Counted from the first letter of the stretch, positions 41,367 to 54,138 are shown. The stretch: 64,000 nucleotides of DNA from Symbiodinium natans (GCA_905221605.1 CAJNDS010002024.1:265501-329500); one strand, 5' to 3'. Notes: generated from the sequence alone by a model not told the origin. Made by a program: numbers and translations.

Positions 41367-41520
41367 AACCTTAAACCTCATAAACCCGAAACCCTTAGGT
41401 GCAACGTGTGGGACTGAGTTTTTCTCCTGCGCATATTGTGCCTCGTCCGTCGTGCTCTGCTGTGCCTGCCCATAGACCTCACGACAACCTCTTCTGTTTA
41501 CACCCTGGTTTAGGGTTTAG

Positions 41521-41585
41521 GGTAAACTATAGTTGTAATTGGATTACTTATCACCCTACTGATAGCTGCCCCTGAACCTTCAAGT
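41521..41585. repeat. Family E element, right half
   Basis: CACCCTACTGATAGCTGCCC then GAACCTTCAAGTG. Confidence 0.5.
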
Positions 41586-41887
41586 GCAAACTTGCAGGGC
41601 CTCTATACGTATTCGTAGAGTTCAGACAGGGGTCTACAAGGGTTGTTCAGAGTACCCAAGAGCCGAGGGTCGTAGGGCGGCCCGAAAAGGAATAGGTTGT
41701 ATTCGGTATCGTTCGAAGACCTACTCTCTGCAAACTCAAACGGTCTGGATGTCCCGATGACTTGAGCTCTACATTGGGCAGGCCAGAAGGACGAATGATG
41801 CGTGGTCGCACCAGGGCTGTGAAACGCAGCAGCTCCGGCATCTTACGGCATCAGGTCCTGTTCAAGAAAGGCTCCGAAAACATAAGG

Positions 41888-41993
41888 TTTCCTAAACCCT
41901 AAACCCTAAACCCTAAACCCTAAACCCTTTGAACCCAGGCTCTGCACTATCCCTAAACCCTAAACCCTAAACCCTAAACCCTAAACCCTAAAG
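41888..41993. repeat. Two C-strand telomeric arrays
   Basis: 41888-41930 and 41951-41993, five to six units each. Confidence 0.9.
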
Positions 41994-42091
41994 AGCTCCG
42001 GAGCGCCGCGCAGCGTGACATGTGTGAGACTGCACGTTGCTACATGGCAGCTTGCTGGCTGGGAGGTGAACGCCTCTAAGCTCTCGAAGCC

Positions 42092-42202
42092 ATGAAGGGT
42101 TTTCCGAAAGTGAGGGGCCCTTCATTTTGACCCCTCAAATAGTAGGGTCCCCTTATAAAAAGATCCCCAATAAGGTACCCCCAATTTTCGGAAACCCTCG
42201 TA
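42092..42202. mobile_element. Family F inverted-repeat element
   Basis: AGGGTTTTCCGAAAGTGAGG left, CCCCCAATTTTCGGAAACCC right. Confidence 0.7.
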
Positions 42203-42928
42203 ACTGACTGTGGAAACTTGTCCGGCCTTTACTGGCCCATTCGTCGAGCAGGACGCCGCAAGTACAGAAACCTCCAGGTTTCTCCGGCTCGGGGTTCTAT
42301 ATATAGTGGGAAGGTTACGTCTGATAGATGGATTCGTTGAGGTTTGGAGCTTATGGAACTCCCTTTCTTGAGGTCATCACATCAGATGTCGCTCAACTAA
42401 TGCAGAAAACTGGGGGAAAGTCGGAGGGGGAGTTGCCTCGAAGTCCAGGGGGGAGATGAGAACCAAATTTAATGGGGTGCCAATTCATGGGGTGGGCTGT
42501 CTATGCGCCCTCTGAAATATCCTTTGCGGGGCAGCCGCGCTTCTGCGAGGCAGCGGGCGGTTCTGTAGTCTTCCCTATAGGTTTTGCGTGGCTATGCAGC
42601 GCTCGTCGGGTTCTGCGGGGGTGTCATGGGTGTCTGTAGTTCTGCGGGGGTCATTCAGGGGGTCGGGTAGGGCGGCCCCACCCGACTTAAGGATGCGTAC
42701 TCTGGCTACAATAACCGAGTCAACAAAAAGCCTGACACGGGATCCGGATAAGGGGACGGGACTGGCCTGACCCGGAGTGACGGCACCACATTCGTAAAGC
42801 CACTAACATGCTCTGAAAGCAGCTGTTTGACAAACGCCGCCGCCGTTCGTGTACAGGCTTCAGGTATCCGAGGATAGTTTCGCAACATCGGTTCCTTCAA
42901 AGTTGCTGAACCTAAGAAGAGCCTAAGG
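42203..42928. other. No gene supported
   Basis: Unique, GT-rich stretches (42540-42670) with repeated GTTCTGCGGGG phrases. Short ORFs only. Confidence 0.4.
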
Positions 42929-43023
42929 TACTTGGAGGTTCATGTGAGTTGGAAGTGGATTTTAAGAAGGTTACCTGACAACCTTACTTAGGGTACTTAT
43001 AACTACCCATGAACCTCCAATTA
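42929..43023. mobile_element. Family E palindromic element
   Basis: TACTTGGAGGTTCATGTGAG left, ACCCATGAACCTCCAATTA right. Confidence 0.7.
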
Positions 43024-43263
43024 GGGTAAAACCCAAAGCCTAAACCCTACTGTACTTCCCCCGAAAGTCTAAACCTATTTCACTCTCCAAAACTCGACGT
43101 CGAGAAAGCCTACACCATAAACCCTATATCCCAAATTCTAAACCCTAAACATGCCGCACCAACCTCGGCCTCAGGAGTCATCCGATCCATACACAGAGTA
43201 GCGGTCGCTGTCTTCCGAGTGGTCCCAGTCCCACTCCTGAGCTGGAAGTTCGCGGCGCGAAGA

Positions 43264-43318
43264 GCGTTTAGGGTTTAGGGTTTAGGGTGTAGGGTTTAGG
43301 GTTTAGGGTTTAGGGTAA
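43264..43318. repeat. G-strand telomeric array
   Basis: Seven to eight units. Confidence 0.9.
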
Positions 43319-43440
43319 ACAATCCTGGGTGTTTTGGGTTTAGGGCCAGCACTTCGCCCCTTTCAAGCCTGCAGAACCTAAACCCTGGTTCCTTCTGGGG
43401 GACCAGCTGCTCTGGAATGGGCTTGTGCTATTCAATAAAT

Positions 43441-43570
43441 AGGGTTCTGAAGGGACGGGTTCATGGGCGTAGGTACCTAGGAAACCTTAGGGCCTTAGGG
43501 AAGCTTAGGGAGTAGTGTGGAGTGTCAGGGAACCTTGGGGTACATAGCCCTCTTGAAGCCCCCTCTCTTA
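43441..43570. repeat. Family N repeat, reverse orientation
   Basis: GGGTTCATGGGCGTAGGTAC then CCTAGGAAACC and GGGAGTAGTGTGGAG, the inverse of 44333-44420. Confidence 0.55.
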
Positions 43571-44150
43571 GGAACCCTAGAACTCAAAGACAAGGAGTCG
43601 AGGCAAATAGAGACCCCAAACTCCCAAAACTCCCCTAAGCCCTAGACTCCCCCAAAACCCTAAACTCTCTAAACGCCCTAGGACCCCAAGTGCTAAACCC
43701 TACAAGCCTACACCCCCTTTAACCCTAAACCACAAACCGCCTAAACCCTGAAAACTCCGAGCTGAAGGTGAAATAGACCCTCAACCCCCGAAAAACCCTA
43801 AAACCAAAACCCTAAACTCGCTAGACCAACCGCAAACCCAGTAAAACCCCTAAAACCTCCGGAGCTGAAGGCGAAATAGACCCCAAACTCCCCAGAACTC
43901 CGCTAAACCCTGAACCCTAAACCCTACGCTCCCCAAAACCCTAAACTCCCTAAAGCCCCCCTAAATCCCTAAAACCCTAAAACCCTGAAACCCTGAAACC
44001 CTAAAACCCTGTAGCCCTGAAACCCTGAAACCCTGAAACCCTAAAACCCGAAGACCCTGAAGCCCTAAAGCCCTAAAGCCCTAAAACCCTAAAACCCTAA
44101 AATCCTAAAATCCTAAAACCCTCCCCCCCCAAAAAAAAAACTAAACCCTC
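43571..44150. repeat. Degenerate C-strand tract with (CCCTAAAA)n and (CCCTGAAA)n
   Basis: Decayed units interleaved with a repeated phrase GAGCTGAAGGCGAAATAGACC (seen near 43605, 43760 and 43865), then a block of 8-bp units (43975-44125). No gene. Confidence 0.7.
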
Positions 44151-44248
44151 CGAAGCTGAAGGCAAAAAAAGCCGCGACCGGGTTCTCGTAGGAACTGCTC
44201 GAGCCGGTGGCTCGGGGAGTCTGGGCTTCTTGCAGGGTTCTTAAGGGA

Positions 44249-44334
44249 AGGTTTAGGGTTTAGGGTTTAGGGTTAGGGTTTAGGGCTTAGGGCTTAGGGC
44301 TTAGGGTTTAGGGCTTAGGGTTTAGGGTTTAGGG
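44249..44334. repeat. G-strand telomeric array with CTTAGGG units
   Basis: About twelve units. Confidence 0.85.
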
Positions 44335-44420
44335 AGGTTCCCGAATACTCCCCACTACTCCAAGGCTCTCCTAGGTACCTACCTCCATGAACGCCCCTCC
44401 CTTAAGCAACCCTATAAAAT
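44333..44420. repeat. Family N repeat
   Basis: CCTAGGTACCTACCTCCATG and CCTCCCTTAAG as in 18181-18268. Confidence 0.55.
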
Positions 44421-44568
44421 TTCGATTGCGCAAAGGGTCTGGGGGCTTGCAGGGCTAAGCTCTAAACCATAAACCCGAAACCCTAAGCCCTAAACCCTGA
44501 AAGCTAAGCCCAAAACCTAAAACCCAAAACCCAAAAGCCAACGTTGGAGGTTGAAGGGTAGATGCCAG

Positions 44569-44726
44569 TACTTGGAGGTTCATTGGGTAATTGCAAGTAG
44601 GGCCATAAGTAGGGTAACTATCACTATAATTGCGGTTTAGGGTTCAGGAGGGTCTGGGGTGTAATTAGGGGTGTAGGGTTTAGGGTACATATGACCTACT
44701 TAGAACTACCCCTAAACCTTCAAGTA
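44569..44726. mobile_element. Family E element interrupted by telomeric sequence
   Basis: Good ends (TACTTGGAGGTTCATTGGGT and AACCTTCAAGTA), but the centre holds about 55 bp of GGTTTAGGG-type sequence (44634-44690). Confidence 0.7.
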
Positions 44727-44783
44727 GTTAACAGTACGTTTAGGTCACAAGTAGGTTTTCTTGAACTACCCTTAAATAGGTTA

Positions 44784-45035
44784 ACCTAAACCCTAAACTC
44801 TAAACCCTAAACCTTAAAACCCTAAACCCTAAAGGCCCTAAAGGCCCTAAAGGCCCTAAAGGCCCTAAAGGCCCTAAAGGCCCTAAACCCTAAACCCTAA
44901 ACCCTAAACCCTAAACCCCAAACGCAACTTATCACCTCAGCTACAACTACCCATGATCCTCCCAGCAGGGACTTCTGGCCTGCAGCTTTTGAGGTTGACA
45001 GGGTTTAGGGTTTAGGGTTCAGGGTTCAGGGTTTA
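44784..45035. repeat. C-array with (AAAGGCCCT)n 9-mer, island, G-array
   Basis: Canonical units surround about six copies of the 9-bp AAAGGCCCT (44831-44883). Then a 75-bp island and G-strand units at 44999-45035. Confidence 0.85.
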
Positions 45036-47029
45036 GGGCTTGCAAGGCCTTAGGGTGCAGGCGTAGGTTTTTTTGGCCACCCGGCTAGCAGCCCCTGTGC
45101 CTCGCCTCCAGCCCTAAACCCTGCAAAGCCTAGTTGCAAGATGTTGCAAGCCAGCTCTCGTAGTGGGCTTAGAGTTGTAGAGGGGGCGGGGGATGGGGGT
45201 TGCTTCAGTGGCAAGAGCTTCACCCTAGACCCTAAACCCAGAAGGCTTGCCCACTGCCAAAAAAGCAAGACGGACGCCAGGCCAAGCCAAACCCGAAAAG
45301 CCGAAGCTCACACAGGGGAGGCCCATTTACGGTTTAGGGCTTAATGTAGGAGCCTGAGTAATTAGAAAAGGGTTTTGGGGGTTATCATAGTGTACTTACA
45401 AAAGACCACAAGGTACTATTCGCAATTATTCCGACCCCCATATAAGGGTGCCCGAGAACTCATGGTCATCCGAGATGTTCGGCGTCTTACTCAACTGCTT
45501 TCAGGTCCGATGCGCGGGGAGTTCAATGATGTTGAAGACCACAGTGAGCTCGTCGGGCACCAGCGCCACGATCCTGAGACGCAAGGATCAGGTTGAGGAT
45601 TTAGGGTTTAGGGTCTAGAGTTTAGGGTTTAGGTTTTAGGGTTGAGGGCTTAGGGTTTGGGGGATCAGACTTGTCGTCTGGCGTCTGCTGGTGTATCTGA
45701 ATGAGGGAAGACGTCTTCAAGGTAGCGCTTATAACCCCAAGGCTCCAATTTGCCCAATAAGTAGTCATTCTTAAAACATCTTAAAACCGCAGGCTTTAGA
45801 CACCAAACGCAGGTGATGTTTCCCCAAAGGGTCCATGCCCCGGTTTAAAGGTATGTGGTAGCTTTCTAAAAAACGTACATGGTCCCCCTAAAACCTAAAC
45901 CCGAACCCCTTTGAGCGAACTAAAACGGGATTCTGGAGGTGATGGAAGCTCGAGCCTGGGTGGCGTGGTTTGGGTTTCGGGGTTTCGGGTTTGGGGGCTT
46001 TGTGGTTCAGGTGGTTGAAGCGATTAGGGCTCAGGGTTTAGGAGTTGCAGACTGCATTTGACATGGCGTCCTTCGGCCACAACGCCCAGTAGGTACGCCT
46101 CGTGGGTATGCTTCAGGATCTCTCAATCCCGGACTATGCATATACACGTAACGAATTAAATCTAGCGAGTTCGCAAAGAAGTATTCGTGTGAATATGCAA
46201 AATAATATGCATTTTCAATTTGTGTTTTTTATGTACATGCATACTCAATTAGTCGCTTTTTGATTTGCAACATCAGCACAAGCGAAGCGCTGACGGTAAC
46301 CCTGGCAGCTGCCAAGTCCATCCACTTCATGCGTCATGCACATCTTGGCTTCCGAGAACAGGAAACTTGCTGAAGAGCAGACCGATATGCTTGTACACAA
46401 CCTACGGTTTTAACTACTTGCCACCCCGAGCAGACTAGCCACACTGCGGGGGAACAACTTCGTGACGAATGAGACTGACTTCCCCAAAAAGGGTCCCTAG
46501 GTAGTAGCTTTAGGGCCCAAGTGTATACCTTACAGGTACACGGACCCTCTGGGTTCCCTAAGGGTTAACTAGGCTTTAGGGTTAGCCCATCGACCCTTCC
46601 CCCTTGCACTGAAAGCTCCAAACCCTAACCCCTAGGCAGCCCCAAAGCGTATCCCAGCCCGGCGTCAGGTCGTCACAAAGGACCTCATGGGAATGCAGCA
46701 GCTTCACCTGACGCCTGCAGGGCTGATCTGAAGACCCTTGGGGATGATTCGGGGTTCTGGATGCGTTGATGTAAGCACTTGTCGGGTTTCAACTATTTTG
46801 CTGTAGTCCTGAACCGCACGCAACCAAAACACAGGCATCGAACCTGCATGCTTGCAACTTGCCCTCAACGTGAACTAACTGCAGCTCATAACTCGATGCT
46901 GGCATTTGGCGGTACGTGTTTTTTTTAAGGAGCACCTGCCTTTTTATGGTCAACCCCCCATCACAGAACCCTACGTCACCCTAAGTATAGAGACCTATAT
47001 GTCCCCCATGTAATCTCAAGGGTTGTTAC
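45036..47029. other. Gene-poor stretch
   Basis: Contains family M motifs (45064-45100, 46425-46460), degenerate G-strand units (45599-45650), and a poorly supported tRNA-like fold on the minus strand near 46830-46915. No gene supported. Confidence 0.4.
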
Positions 47030-47150
47030 ATGGCCCCTTAATATGGCCTCTTACCTTTTTTCAAAAGAGGATTCTGAAGTATGGGCCCTTGGTATATAAG
47101 GGGTCCATAAAAATCCCCTATTTAAGGGCCCATACTGAGGGACCACGCAA
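47030..47150. mobile_element. Family J inverted-repeat element
   Basis: Shares GGATTCTGAAGTATGGGCCC and the complementary GGGCCCATACT with 61418-61543. Confidence 0.6.
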
Positions 47151-47261
47151 TTACCCTAAGATAACCCCTCTAAACCCCTAAATCCCTCCTATAAAGCCCC
47201 TTTGAAACTACCCAGAAACCTCTAATAATTACTGCAATTACCCTGAGATAACCCAAGATAC

Positions 47262-47940
47262 GGTTTAGGGTTTAGGGTTTAGGATAACTCGCGTCGGCCT
47301 CGTGCCCGCTTCTATGGCAGGCAGGGACGGCTCCAACTCCTGCAGCACCCGCAGCTTGACAGACGCCTGACGCACAAGAGCTTGCGGGTGGACCCTAAAC
47401 CCTAAACCCTAAACCCTAAACCCTAAACCCTAAACCCTAAACCCTAAACTTCCTGAACCCTAAACCCTAAACTTCAATGTTCAACAAGTTCTACCAGAGG
47501 CATCGTTGACTTCTGGGGCGTCAGAGGCCCTCTCTAGGGTTTAGGGCTTAGGGGTTTAGGGTTTAAGCCTGCCACAGCCGCTCCAGATGAGAGGGCAAAA
47601 TCAACCTTTAATTTAAGGTCAACAAGCCCTGTGTCCACCCCGGCCCCCCCACCCTTCCCCCCCCTTCCCACCTCCCAACAAAACAGAAACCGAACCCTGT
47701 TACCCTAAACCCTAAACCCTAAGCCCTACACCCTAAACCCTAACCCTAAACCCTAAAACCCTAAACCCTAAACCCTAGTGCCGCCAGGCGCTATGGTTTG
47801 CATTGGGGCGAGCTGGAGCTCGCACCCTTCGCCATTCAGAGTTCGAAAGGAGATGGTGCCTGAGGCATGGACTGAGGCATTACCTTTTTGCAGTAGGGCT
47901 TAGGGTTTAGGGTTTAGGGTTTAGGGTTTAGGGTTTAAGG
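47262..47940. repeat. Alternating telomeric arrays
   Basis: G at 47262-47283, C at 47392-47474, G at 47535-47567, C at 47701-47779, G at 47896-47940. Two C-island-G sets (islands of 60 and 117 bp). Confidence 0.85.
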
Positions 47941-48354
47941 CAGAACCCTAAACCCCGAAGCCTAACGCTGAGATCGGGATTCGGGTGTAGGATTGGGTGC
48001 GAGAGGACTTGATGTTGTGTGGGGGGGCCTTTTCCCGAGCACTTCTTAGGACCTCCCTATATGGCCTGGTGGGGGCTCCCTGAACAAGTGGCAAATAGCA
48101 CGGCTGAATGAAGGTATTTCTTCATTCCTCCACTGTAGCAGATAAGTCTCCAGGTAGTTGGGGTGCCTAAGGCAAACTTTGACTTTGATTTGTGTAGGCC
48201 AAGGCTTTGATAGGTTTGACAATAGAGTACCGAAACTCAAGACTTGAAACCCCAAAACTGAGCTTCCAAGCCCGAGACACCCCAGTCCCAAGTTTATCAA
48301 CACCAACCCACCTGTAACCCTACACTCCCTCCCCCGCCCCCCCGCCTCCCCTCC
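47941..48354. other. No gene supported
   Basis: A 126-codon minus-strand ORF (48046-48426) enters the telomeric array and has no recognisable motif. Confidence 0.35.
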
Positions 48355-48638
48355 CCCTAAACCCGAAACCCTAGACCCTTTTGAGCAACTAACTTGAGCA
48401 GCTAAACCCTTAACCCTAAACCCCAAACCCTAAAGCCTAAACCCTAAAACCCTTCTATCGCTGTCCCCAAGCCCCAAGTTTCCTCCCCCAGCTTCCACTC
48501 CCCAAGCCCCATCACTCCGGGCTTGTAAACCCCAAACCCGCCATCACTCCAGCCACCGCAACAAAAAACACGCACAGGTTCTTTCCCCGTTTAGGGTTTA
48601 GGGTTTAGGGTTTAGGGTTTAGGGTTTAGGGTTTAGGG
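48355..48638. repeat. C-array, 140-bp island, G-array
   Basis: C-strand degenerate at 48355-48448; seven G-strand units at 48588-48638. Confidence 0.8.
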
Positions 48639-48739
48639 TCCATGTACCTAAATGGGGAGTACTTGGGTCTTAAAGGACCTCTTGTATAGGGACTTCTGGG
48701 CCCAAGTGTAGAATAATGTGGCACATGGACCCTTAGGGT

Positions 48740-49017
48740 TCTATGAACTGTACATATATATATGTATATGTACACACATACATATTCCCATAAACCCGAT
48801 ATACACGGACCCGAGGTAGATGTGTGTAGATATACACACACACCATCATATAAATACAAATGCAAAAACTAATGGAACTGAATGATATGAATGAATCAAA
48901 TAAACATGGATATAAATGGAAACAGAGATATAGATAGACATAGAAATAGAAGTAACAATAGAAATAGAAATAGAAATAGCACCAGAATATACATAGAAAT
49001 ATAAATAGAAATAGAAA
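48740..49017. repeat. AT/GA-rich microsatellite region
   Basis: (TATA)/(ACAC) near 48750-48850 and iterated ATAGAAATAGA near 48900-49015. Confidence 0.85.
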
Positions 49018-49300
49018 CACCCTAAACCCTAAACCCTAAACCCTAAACCCTAAACCCTAAACCCTAAACCCTAAACACACTCTTTTCATTCTCTTATCCC
49101 CCGGCAGCCGCGGGGCGCTCTGTGCGGCGCTCGGTGGTCGACTCCAGAAGCTGCTGCCATCGCTCCTGGGCAGCGAGGCAGCAGCGCGAGAGGCCGGGTA
49201 AGGGTTTAGGGTTTAGGGTTTAGGGTTTAGGGTTTAGGGTTTAGGGTTGAGGGTTTAGGGTTTAGGGTTTCGGGTTTAGGGTTTAGGGTTCAGGGTTTAG
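49018..49300. repeat. C-array, 126-bp island, G-array
   Basis: Eight C-strand units (49018-49074), a unique GC-rich island, thirteen G-strand units (49200-49300). Confidence 0.9.
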
Positions 49301-50183
49301 GTAGGGGCTGGAGGGTTTGGGTGAAAGCTTAAGTTTAGGGCTTAAGGGATAAGGGTTCAGGCGTTTCAAAGCTTAATTAAGTTTAGGGTGGGTTACGGGT
49401 TCAGAGTTCCGGACTTTCAGAGCTTACGTTTCGGGTTTAACGGGTCACGGGTTCAGGGTTTTCAGAGCTTAAGTTTAGGGTTTAGGGTTTCAGAGCTTAG
49501 TCTTAAGGGCTTAGGATCCAGGTTTCGGGTCGGCCGTCTTTAGAGGGTTCAATGAGGGTTTACAGAGAACAAGGTCAGACGAGCCGTTGCTGCGGCGAAC
49601 AAGGATCTTAAACAAACAAAAAACTTGAGATAGCTGTTGCTAATACTAGTGCCATTGAATAAGTATAACCTTTTACGATTGTTCCCGGTGCTCTTGCTAC
49701 GACTCTTCTACTATGAGTCCTGGACCTCTAAGTCGCACCGAGACTTGCGGCCTCCGGGGTGGTTGGGTGGGGGGGGTGGATTGGGGTCAACCCTAAACCC
49801 TACACTCCGAAACCCTCAGGGTTGGGAGTTTAGAAACCCTAAACCCTAAACGCCTACAAAACTCCGAAACCCTCAAAGTTTGGGAGTTTAGCTTGGGCCC
49901 TCATTCCCAAAAGCCCCATGTGGCTCGATCCTCGTCTTGAAGCTGCAACGCACGGCCCACCAGCTCATGCTTTTGCGACGCCTCAGCATTCGCATCAGAC
50001 TCTCTGGCAATCCTGTTCTTGGTTCCTATGGGAAAGCCCTAAACCCATTTTTGAGCACGGGCTGAGAGCTATGCCGGCAACCCTAAACCCTAATCCCCGA
50101 ACCCTGTTTGAAGTTCTGTGGCCTAAACGGTCATGGGCACTTGAGGATTAAGGTATAAAGGAGGTTCCCAAAAAGGGGTCCCC
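49301..50183. other. Gene-poor stretch
   Basis: Degenerate G-strand phrases (GGGTTCAGG, CAGAGCTTA) repeat to about 49520. The rest is unique with short ORFs. Confidence 0.4.
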
Positions 50184-50305
50184 GACTGGCAGGTTCATGG
50201 GTAGTTATAAGCAGGGTTCGAAAGGTTCAAGTACCCTAAGTAAGGTTACAAGTATAGTTACCCTACTTATAACCCTACTTACAACTACCCATGAACCTCC
50301 AAGTA
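50184..50305. mobile_element. Family E palindromic element
   Basis: GGCAGGTTCATGGGTAGTTA left, CCCATGAACCTCCAAGTA right; among the best preserved right arms. Confidence 0.75.
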
Positions 50306-51100
50306 GGTACAGCCCAGCCCATAATAGTAGAAACCTTAGTCTAGGAGACCCGCCCCCTCTTTTTCGGAAACCCCCTTATGGCATGAACCTGGCTGAGGTC
50401 TGGGAGTTGAGGTTGGAAAGCCCAATTTCCCTGAGCTAGGGAGCACGCCGTTAAAACTACGACTGTATGCGCGTAAGCAATAAATTATAGGTATATTACC
50501 GACAGTGGGGGGCGTTGGGTTTTTTTCTAGGTACATCTCACCAAAGCCTCCAGAACCTCTCGAGCCATTGAAGGAGAGAATCGGTCAGCTTTGACAGGAA
50601 GTCGCCCGAGCTTTTCTGAGAGTTTTCGCTCGGGGCCTTCTCCATGGCAGGACCAGGGCGCAATGATGGGGGTTCGGGGACACATGTTTAGGATTGTGTT
50701 GCGTGCGGGTGTTGTGCCTCAAGGGCTCTTATAAAAAAGCGCACGGTGCAGTGTCATCTTTGCGAAATGAACATACGGCAGGTTGGGTATGGAGTTCGAA
50801 ATCTAAGGCTTCAGCTTCAGAGGGGCGACGCTCGACGTGCAGATGGCTGCTTGCACGGCGGGAGACCCCCCCAGGCACGAATCCAGAGGTTTTCTGTGGA
50901 TAGGGGTGGCACGGACGGAGGGAGGATACTAGCACAGAGGTTGTGGCATAAATACCCCTGACGATAAGGATGCAGCCCCCCGTTGTAAGTGGGTAGTTCT
51001 CTAGATTAGGGTCTCTTGCTGGGGGTTCCGTTTGAAAAGGTGCCGTACTATGAAGGGACACGGAAAGGGACCCTAATTTAGGCAACTACCCAAGTACATA
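50306..51100. other. No gene supported
   Basis: Includes a family F-like half (CTTTTTCGGAAACCCCC at 50358-50374). ORFs overlap on both strands and lack motifs. Confidence 0.35.
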
Positions 51101-51222
51101 ACCCTAAACCCTAAACCCTAAACCCTAAACCCTAAACCCTAAACCCTAAACCCTAAACCCTAAACCCTAAACCCTAAACCCTAAACCCTAAACCCTAAAC
51201 CCTAAACCCTAAACCCTAAACA
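51101..51222. repeat. C-strand telomeric array (~17 units)
   Basis: Pure CCCTAAA. Confidence 0.95.
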
Positions 51223-51240
51223 ACCTCAAGTCCAAGTCTA

Positions 51241-51359
51241 CTTGGAGGTTCATGGGCGGTCATAAGTAGGGTTCTAAAGTACCCCAAGGAAGGTTATGTG
51301 TTATGAGTATAGTTCCCCTACTTCTAACCCTTACCTATAACTACCCATGAACCTCCAAG
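51241..51359. mobile_element. Family E element with 4-bp target duplication
   Basis: CTTGGAGGTTCATGGGCGG to CCCATGAACCTCCAAG, flanked by TCTA on both sides (51237-51240 and 51360-51363). The clearest duplication in this family; most other copies show only TA. Confidence 0.8.
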
Positions 51360-51363
51360 TCTA

Positions 51364-52340
51364 GCAAACCTGTCAAAACCAGCGCCAGGCTGGCATCCTC
51401 TCTCGCTCTGTGGGCGCCTAGGCGCAAGGTTCGCGGAGATGATGACATTTCAATGGCTTAGGCTCTGGAGCTTCAAGCGGCTGCTTGTTCAGAGCCCAGG
51501 CTTCTGTAGGACCAGCGACGCATCTCCTGATGGGTTCTACATGCGCAGATTTGCTGACCACGATGTAATGGTAGCAGTGATAGCTTTGCTTGACATGCAT
51601 CTTATCCTGCGATCTGCAATTGACATCAGGCAACTGCCTCCCCGAGAATCATTGACATTCTGGCGACACAACACCACCGTAGCGCACAAAAGAACATGCT
51701 GAGGCACTGGCTGTTGCCGAAATGAAGTTGCAGGTACCTCCGGCAAGATGTCTGGTACCAAAAGAAGAAACATTGTCGAGGTTTGGGGCCGTCGGGCACG
51801 TTGGCGAAGTGGGCTCATGAGATCCCTTTTCAAGGGCGTCGCCTCGTAATGGGTACCCAAAAAGGGACCCTAATTCAGGAAACTACCCATGTCCATCTGT
51901 TCACCGTGCATAGTCGGTCGGGCCTTTGCTGCCTTAAATCTAATCCTGGCACGAGGTTAGCACATTTATTACAACATCAGGTGAGGACATGACATTCAGC
52001 AACGAAATCCCACCCCCACCCTCCCGCAATAGAGGTGCCCGAAGCTAACTCGGTGTTTGCTTTCTACGTCAGGTTCCAGCTTCAGTTGTCCCTACGCAGA
52101 ACCCTGGCACAAACTGACTTAAGGGATGACAGGGTTGAGGGCCTACCTCCCTGAGCCCTCAAACCCCTCAACCCCGCACCCCTACGCCCCCAACCCTCCA
52201 TCCCATCCCTCTGGCCCGGGCTTAGGGTTTATTCAGGGCTAACCTTGAACACCCTAATCTTTGCGCTAAACCCTAAATCTTGAACACCTCCGGTCGTGCC
52301 TCCCAATAGCGCTCCCCAAGTGAGGAAAAAGGCAGCGATT
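51364..52340. other. No gene supported
   Basis: Mostly unique. A plus ORF (51439-51702, 87 codons) and a minus ORF (51537-51860) overlap; neither is recognised. Confidence 0.35.
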
Positions 52341-52350
52341 GCAACCTTTG

Positions 52351-52398
52351 GATTAGGGTTTAGGGTTTAGGGTTTAGGGTTTAGGGTTTAGGGTTTTT
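52351..52398. repeat. G-strand telomeric array between CCTTTG repeats
   Basis: Six units. CCTTTG occurs just left (52345-52350) and right (52399-52404), possibly a short target duplication. Confidence 0.75.
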
Positions 52399-52404
52399 CC
52401 TTTG

Positions 52405-54138
52405 AGGGTTTAGGGTTGAGGGGGCATTTTCGGAACTCTGAACTCTCCATTCCTTTCAAGGATTCGATGAAACGAATCAAAGCTCGATTCCTCTCTTCAG
52501 CTGGGGCCACAAGCGCTGGGTTCGGTGACTGTGGGTGAGGTGCTTCTTCTGGCAACTCGATTTCTACCCAGCACGACCTCACAACATCAGCCACTTGGAG
52601 ACTTAAAGCAGCATGCAGTCGGAAGCTTTAACTGAAACCCTACGCATTCTGCGGGTTGAGAGCTAACAACCCTAGCATTCGTAGCAGGTGTTTTTTCTCA
52701 ACTTGCTAGCTCGTAGCTCAAACATGGATGCCCCCCTATGGAAGTAGTAAGGTTCGAGGCCTTCGGACGGCGAGAAGCTGGGGCCCCGGCGATTTGTCCA
52801 AGGTCGAAATAGGATTGTCGGCACCTGAGTCATCCCGACTCGGAGGCTCAAAGATTTCTCTCTCAAAGCGACTCTCAAGTAGGCTCAGCGAGGAACCTGA
52901 AGTATTCATGTATAAGATTAGCCGCACCGTGCATCAGCAGGTCATGCCTTAGACATGTACCCTACAAGGCTACACTCCACCTTAGAACCTTAACAAAAAT
53001 AATAGTTTATTACCCTCTTGGGTTTTATAAACAAAAATAACAAATAATTCCAAAGGAGGCTACAGAAGGAGCTTCAAGTTGACATGGGCCTGTTTAGTGC
53101 AAATCTCAACGTGGGCCCAATGCCAAGCGCAAACCGAGCCGACCTGCGACGGGCAACACCCCAAACTCCCCATACGCCGGTCGTCCAAAGCAGGAACACA
53201 AACAAGACTGGTAAGCTCTTAATGGTTGGCCCGCCAAGCCCCCAAACAATTTTCCATAGCTTGATCAAGACTAGGGTCTGGCCTTCCGGAATTAGGGTTC
53301 AGGGCGAAATCTTGCCTAGGCCCAGATGTAGGGTTCAATCCTTTAGGGACCAGAGGGCTCCAATTGAGCTTCGCGATGGAAGAGTAGGCGTAAAGGCTCA
53401 GTCTGTGCACTCAACCCTACAGGCCCACGACCCTCAATCCTCAACTCTGAACCCCCAACTCTAAACCCTCAACCCTTGTTGGCAGCACTGAGCGCTGCAC
53501 ATCGCAATGGTTGCATAGGCCATGATGCTCAGGACGCAGACCTGAAAGGCGCCCCCCCCTCCCCCCTTTTCTCTCGACTCTCACACGGCATAGGACTTTA
53601 CTATTTATCCCTAGACTCGCTAAACTCCCTAAACCCACAAAACCCAAACTAAACCCCAAACCCCTAAAGCCTATGCATCTGGGCTTTCGGTGGGGTGAAA
53701 GAGGCAAGCGTTCGGGTTTAGAGGGCTTAGGGTTTTGGACCTTGTCCCCCTGGTTATTCGTAAGGAATGTGGGACCTACACAGCTCCACACTTTTCCCTG
53801 GAGGCTGAATTTTGTGCAGTGTGACCATGCAAACGCATATGGTACGTACACATACAGTCAAACAAATACATGAAATACAAACATCTGTGAGTTTATAACT
53901 CGTTTACATACTAAAAATGTATAATCAATAAAACTAACAACAATAATAATTGTAATAGCAATAACAAGAACAACAGTCATGATCAGAATCATACTAACAA
54001 TAAGAAAAAAACAAGAACAACAAAACATTCACGATAACCGCGTTCAAAGGTGCATTCGCCAAGTGAGGAGGGTTAGGCTAGACCCAGGTGTAACCTAGGA
54101 ACAAAAAGGGTACCCTTTTTGGTTCTAAGAGCTTTTAC
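52405..54138. other. Gene-poor stretch
   Basis: Holds the second family L copy (52966-53058), degenerate CCCTAAA/CCCTCAA units near 53455-53480 and 53610-53670, an A-rich stretch (53880-54040), and a family D fragment (54070-54128). No gene recognised. Confidence 0.4.

Noticed and set aside
46815-46915. tRNA-like sequence on the minus strand (T-arm GCAGGTTCGATGCCTGT)
   Set aside because: The T-arm pairs, but the acceptor has about two mismatches, the D-loop lacks GG and no clean anticodon stem was found. A tRNAscan-SE or Infernal run would settle it.
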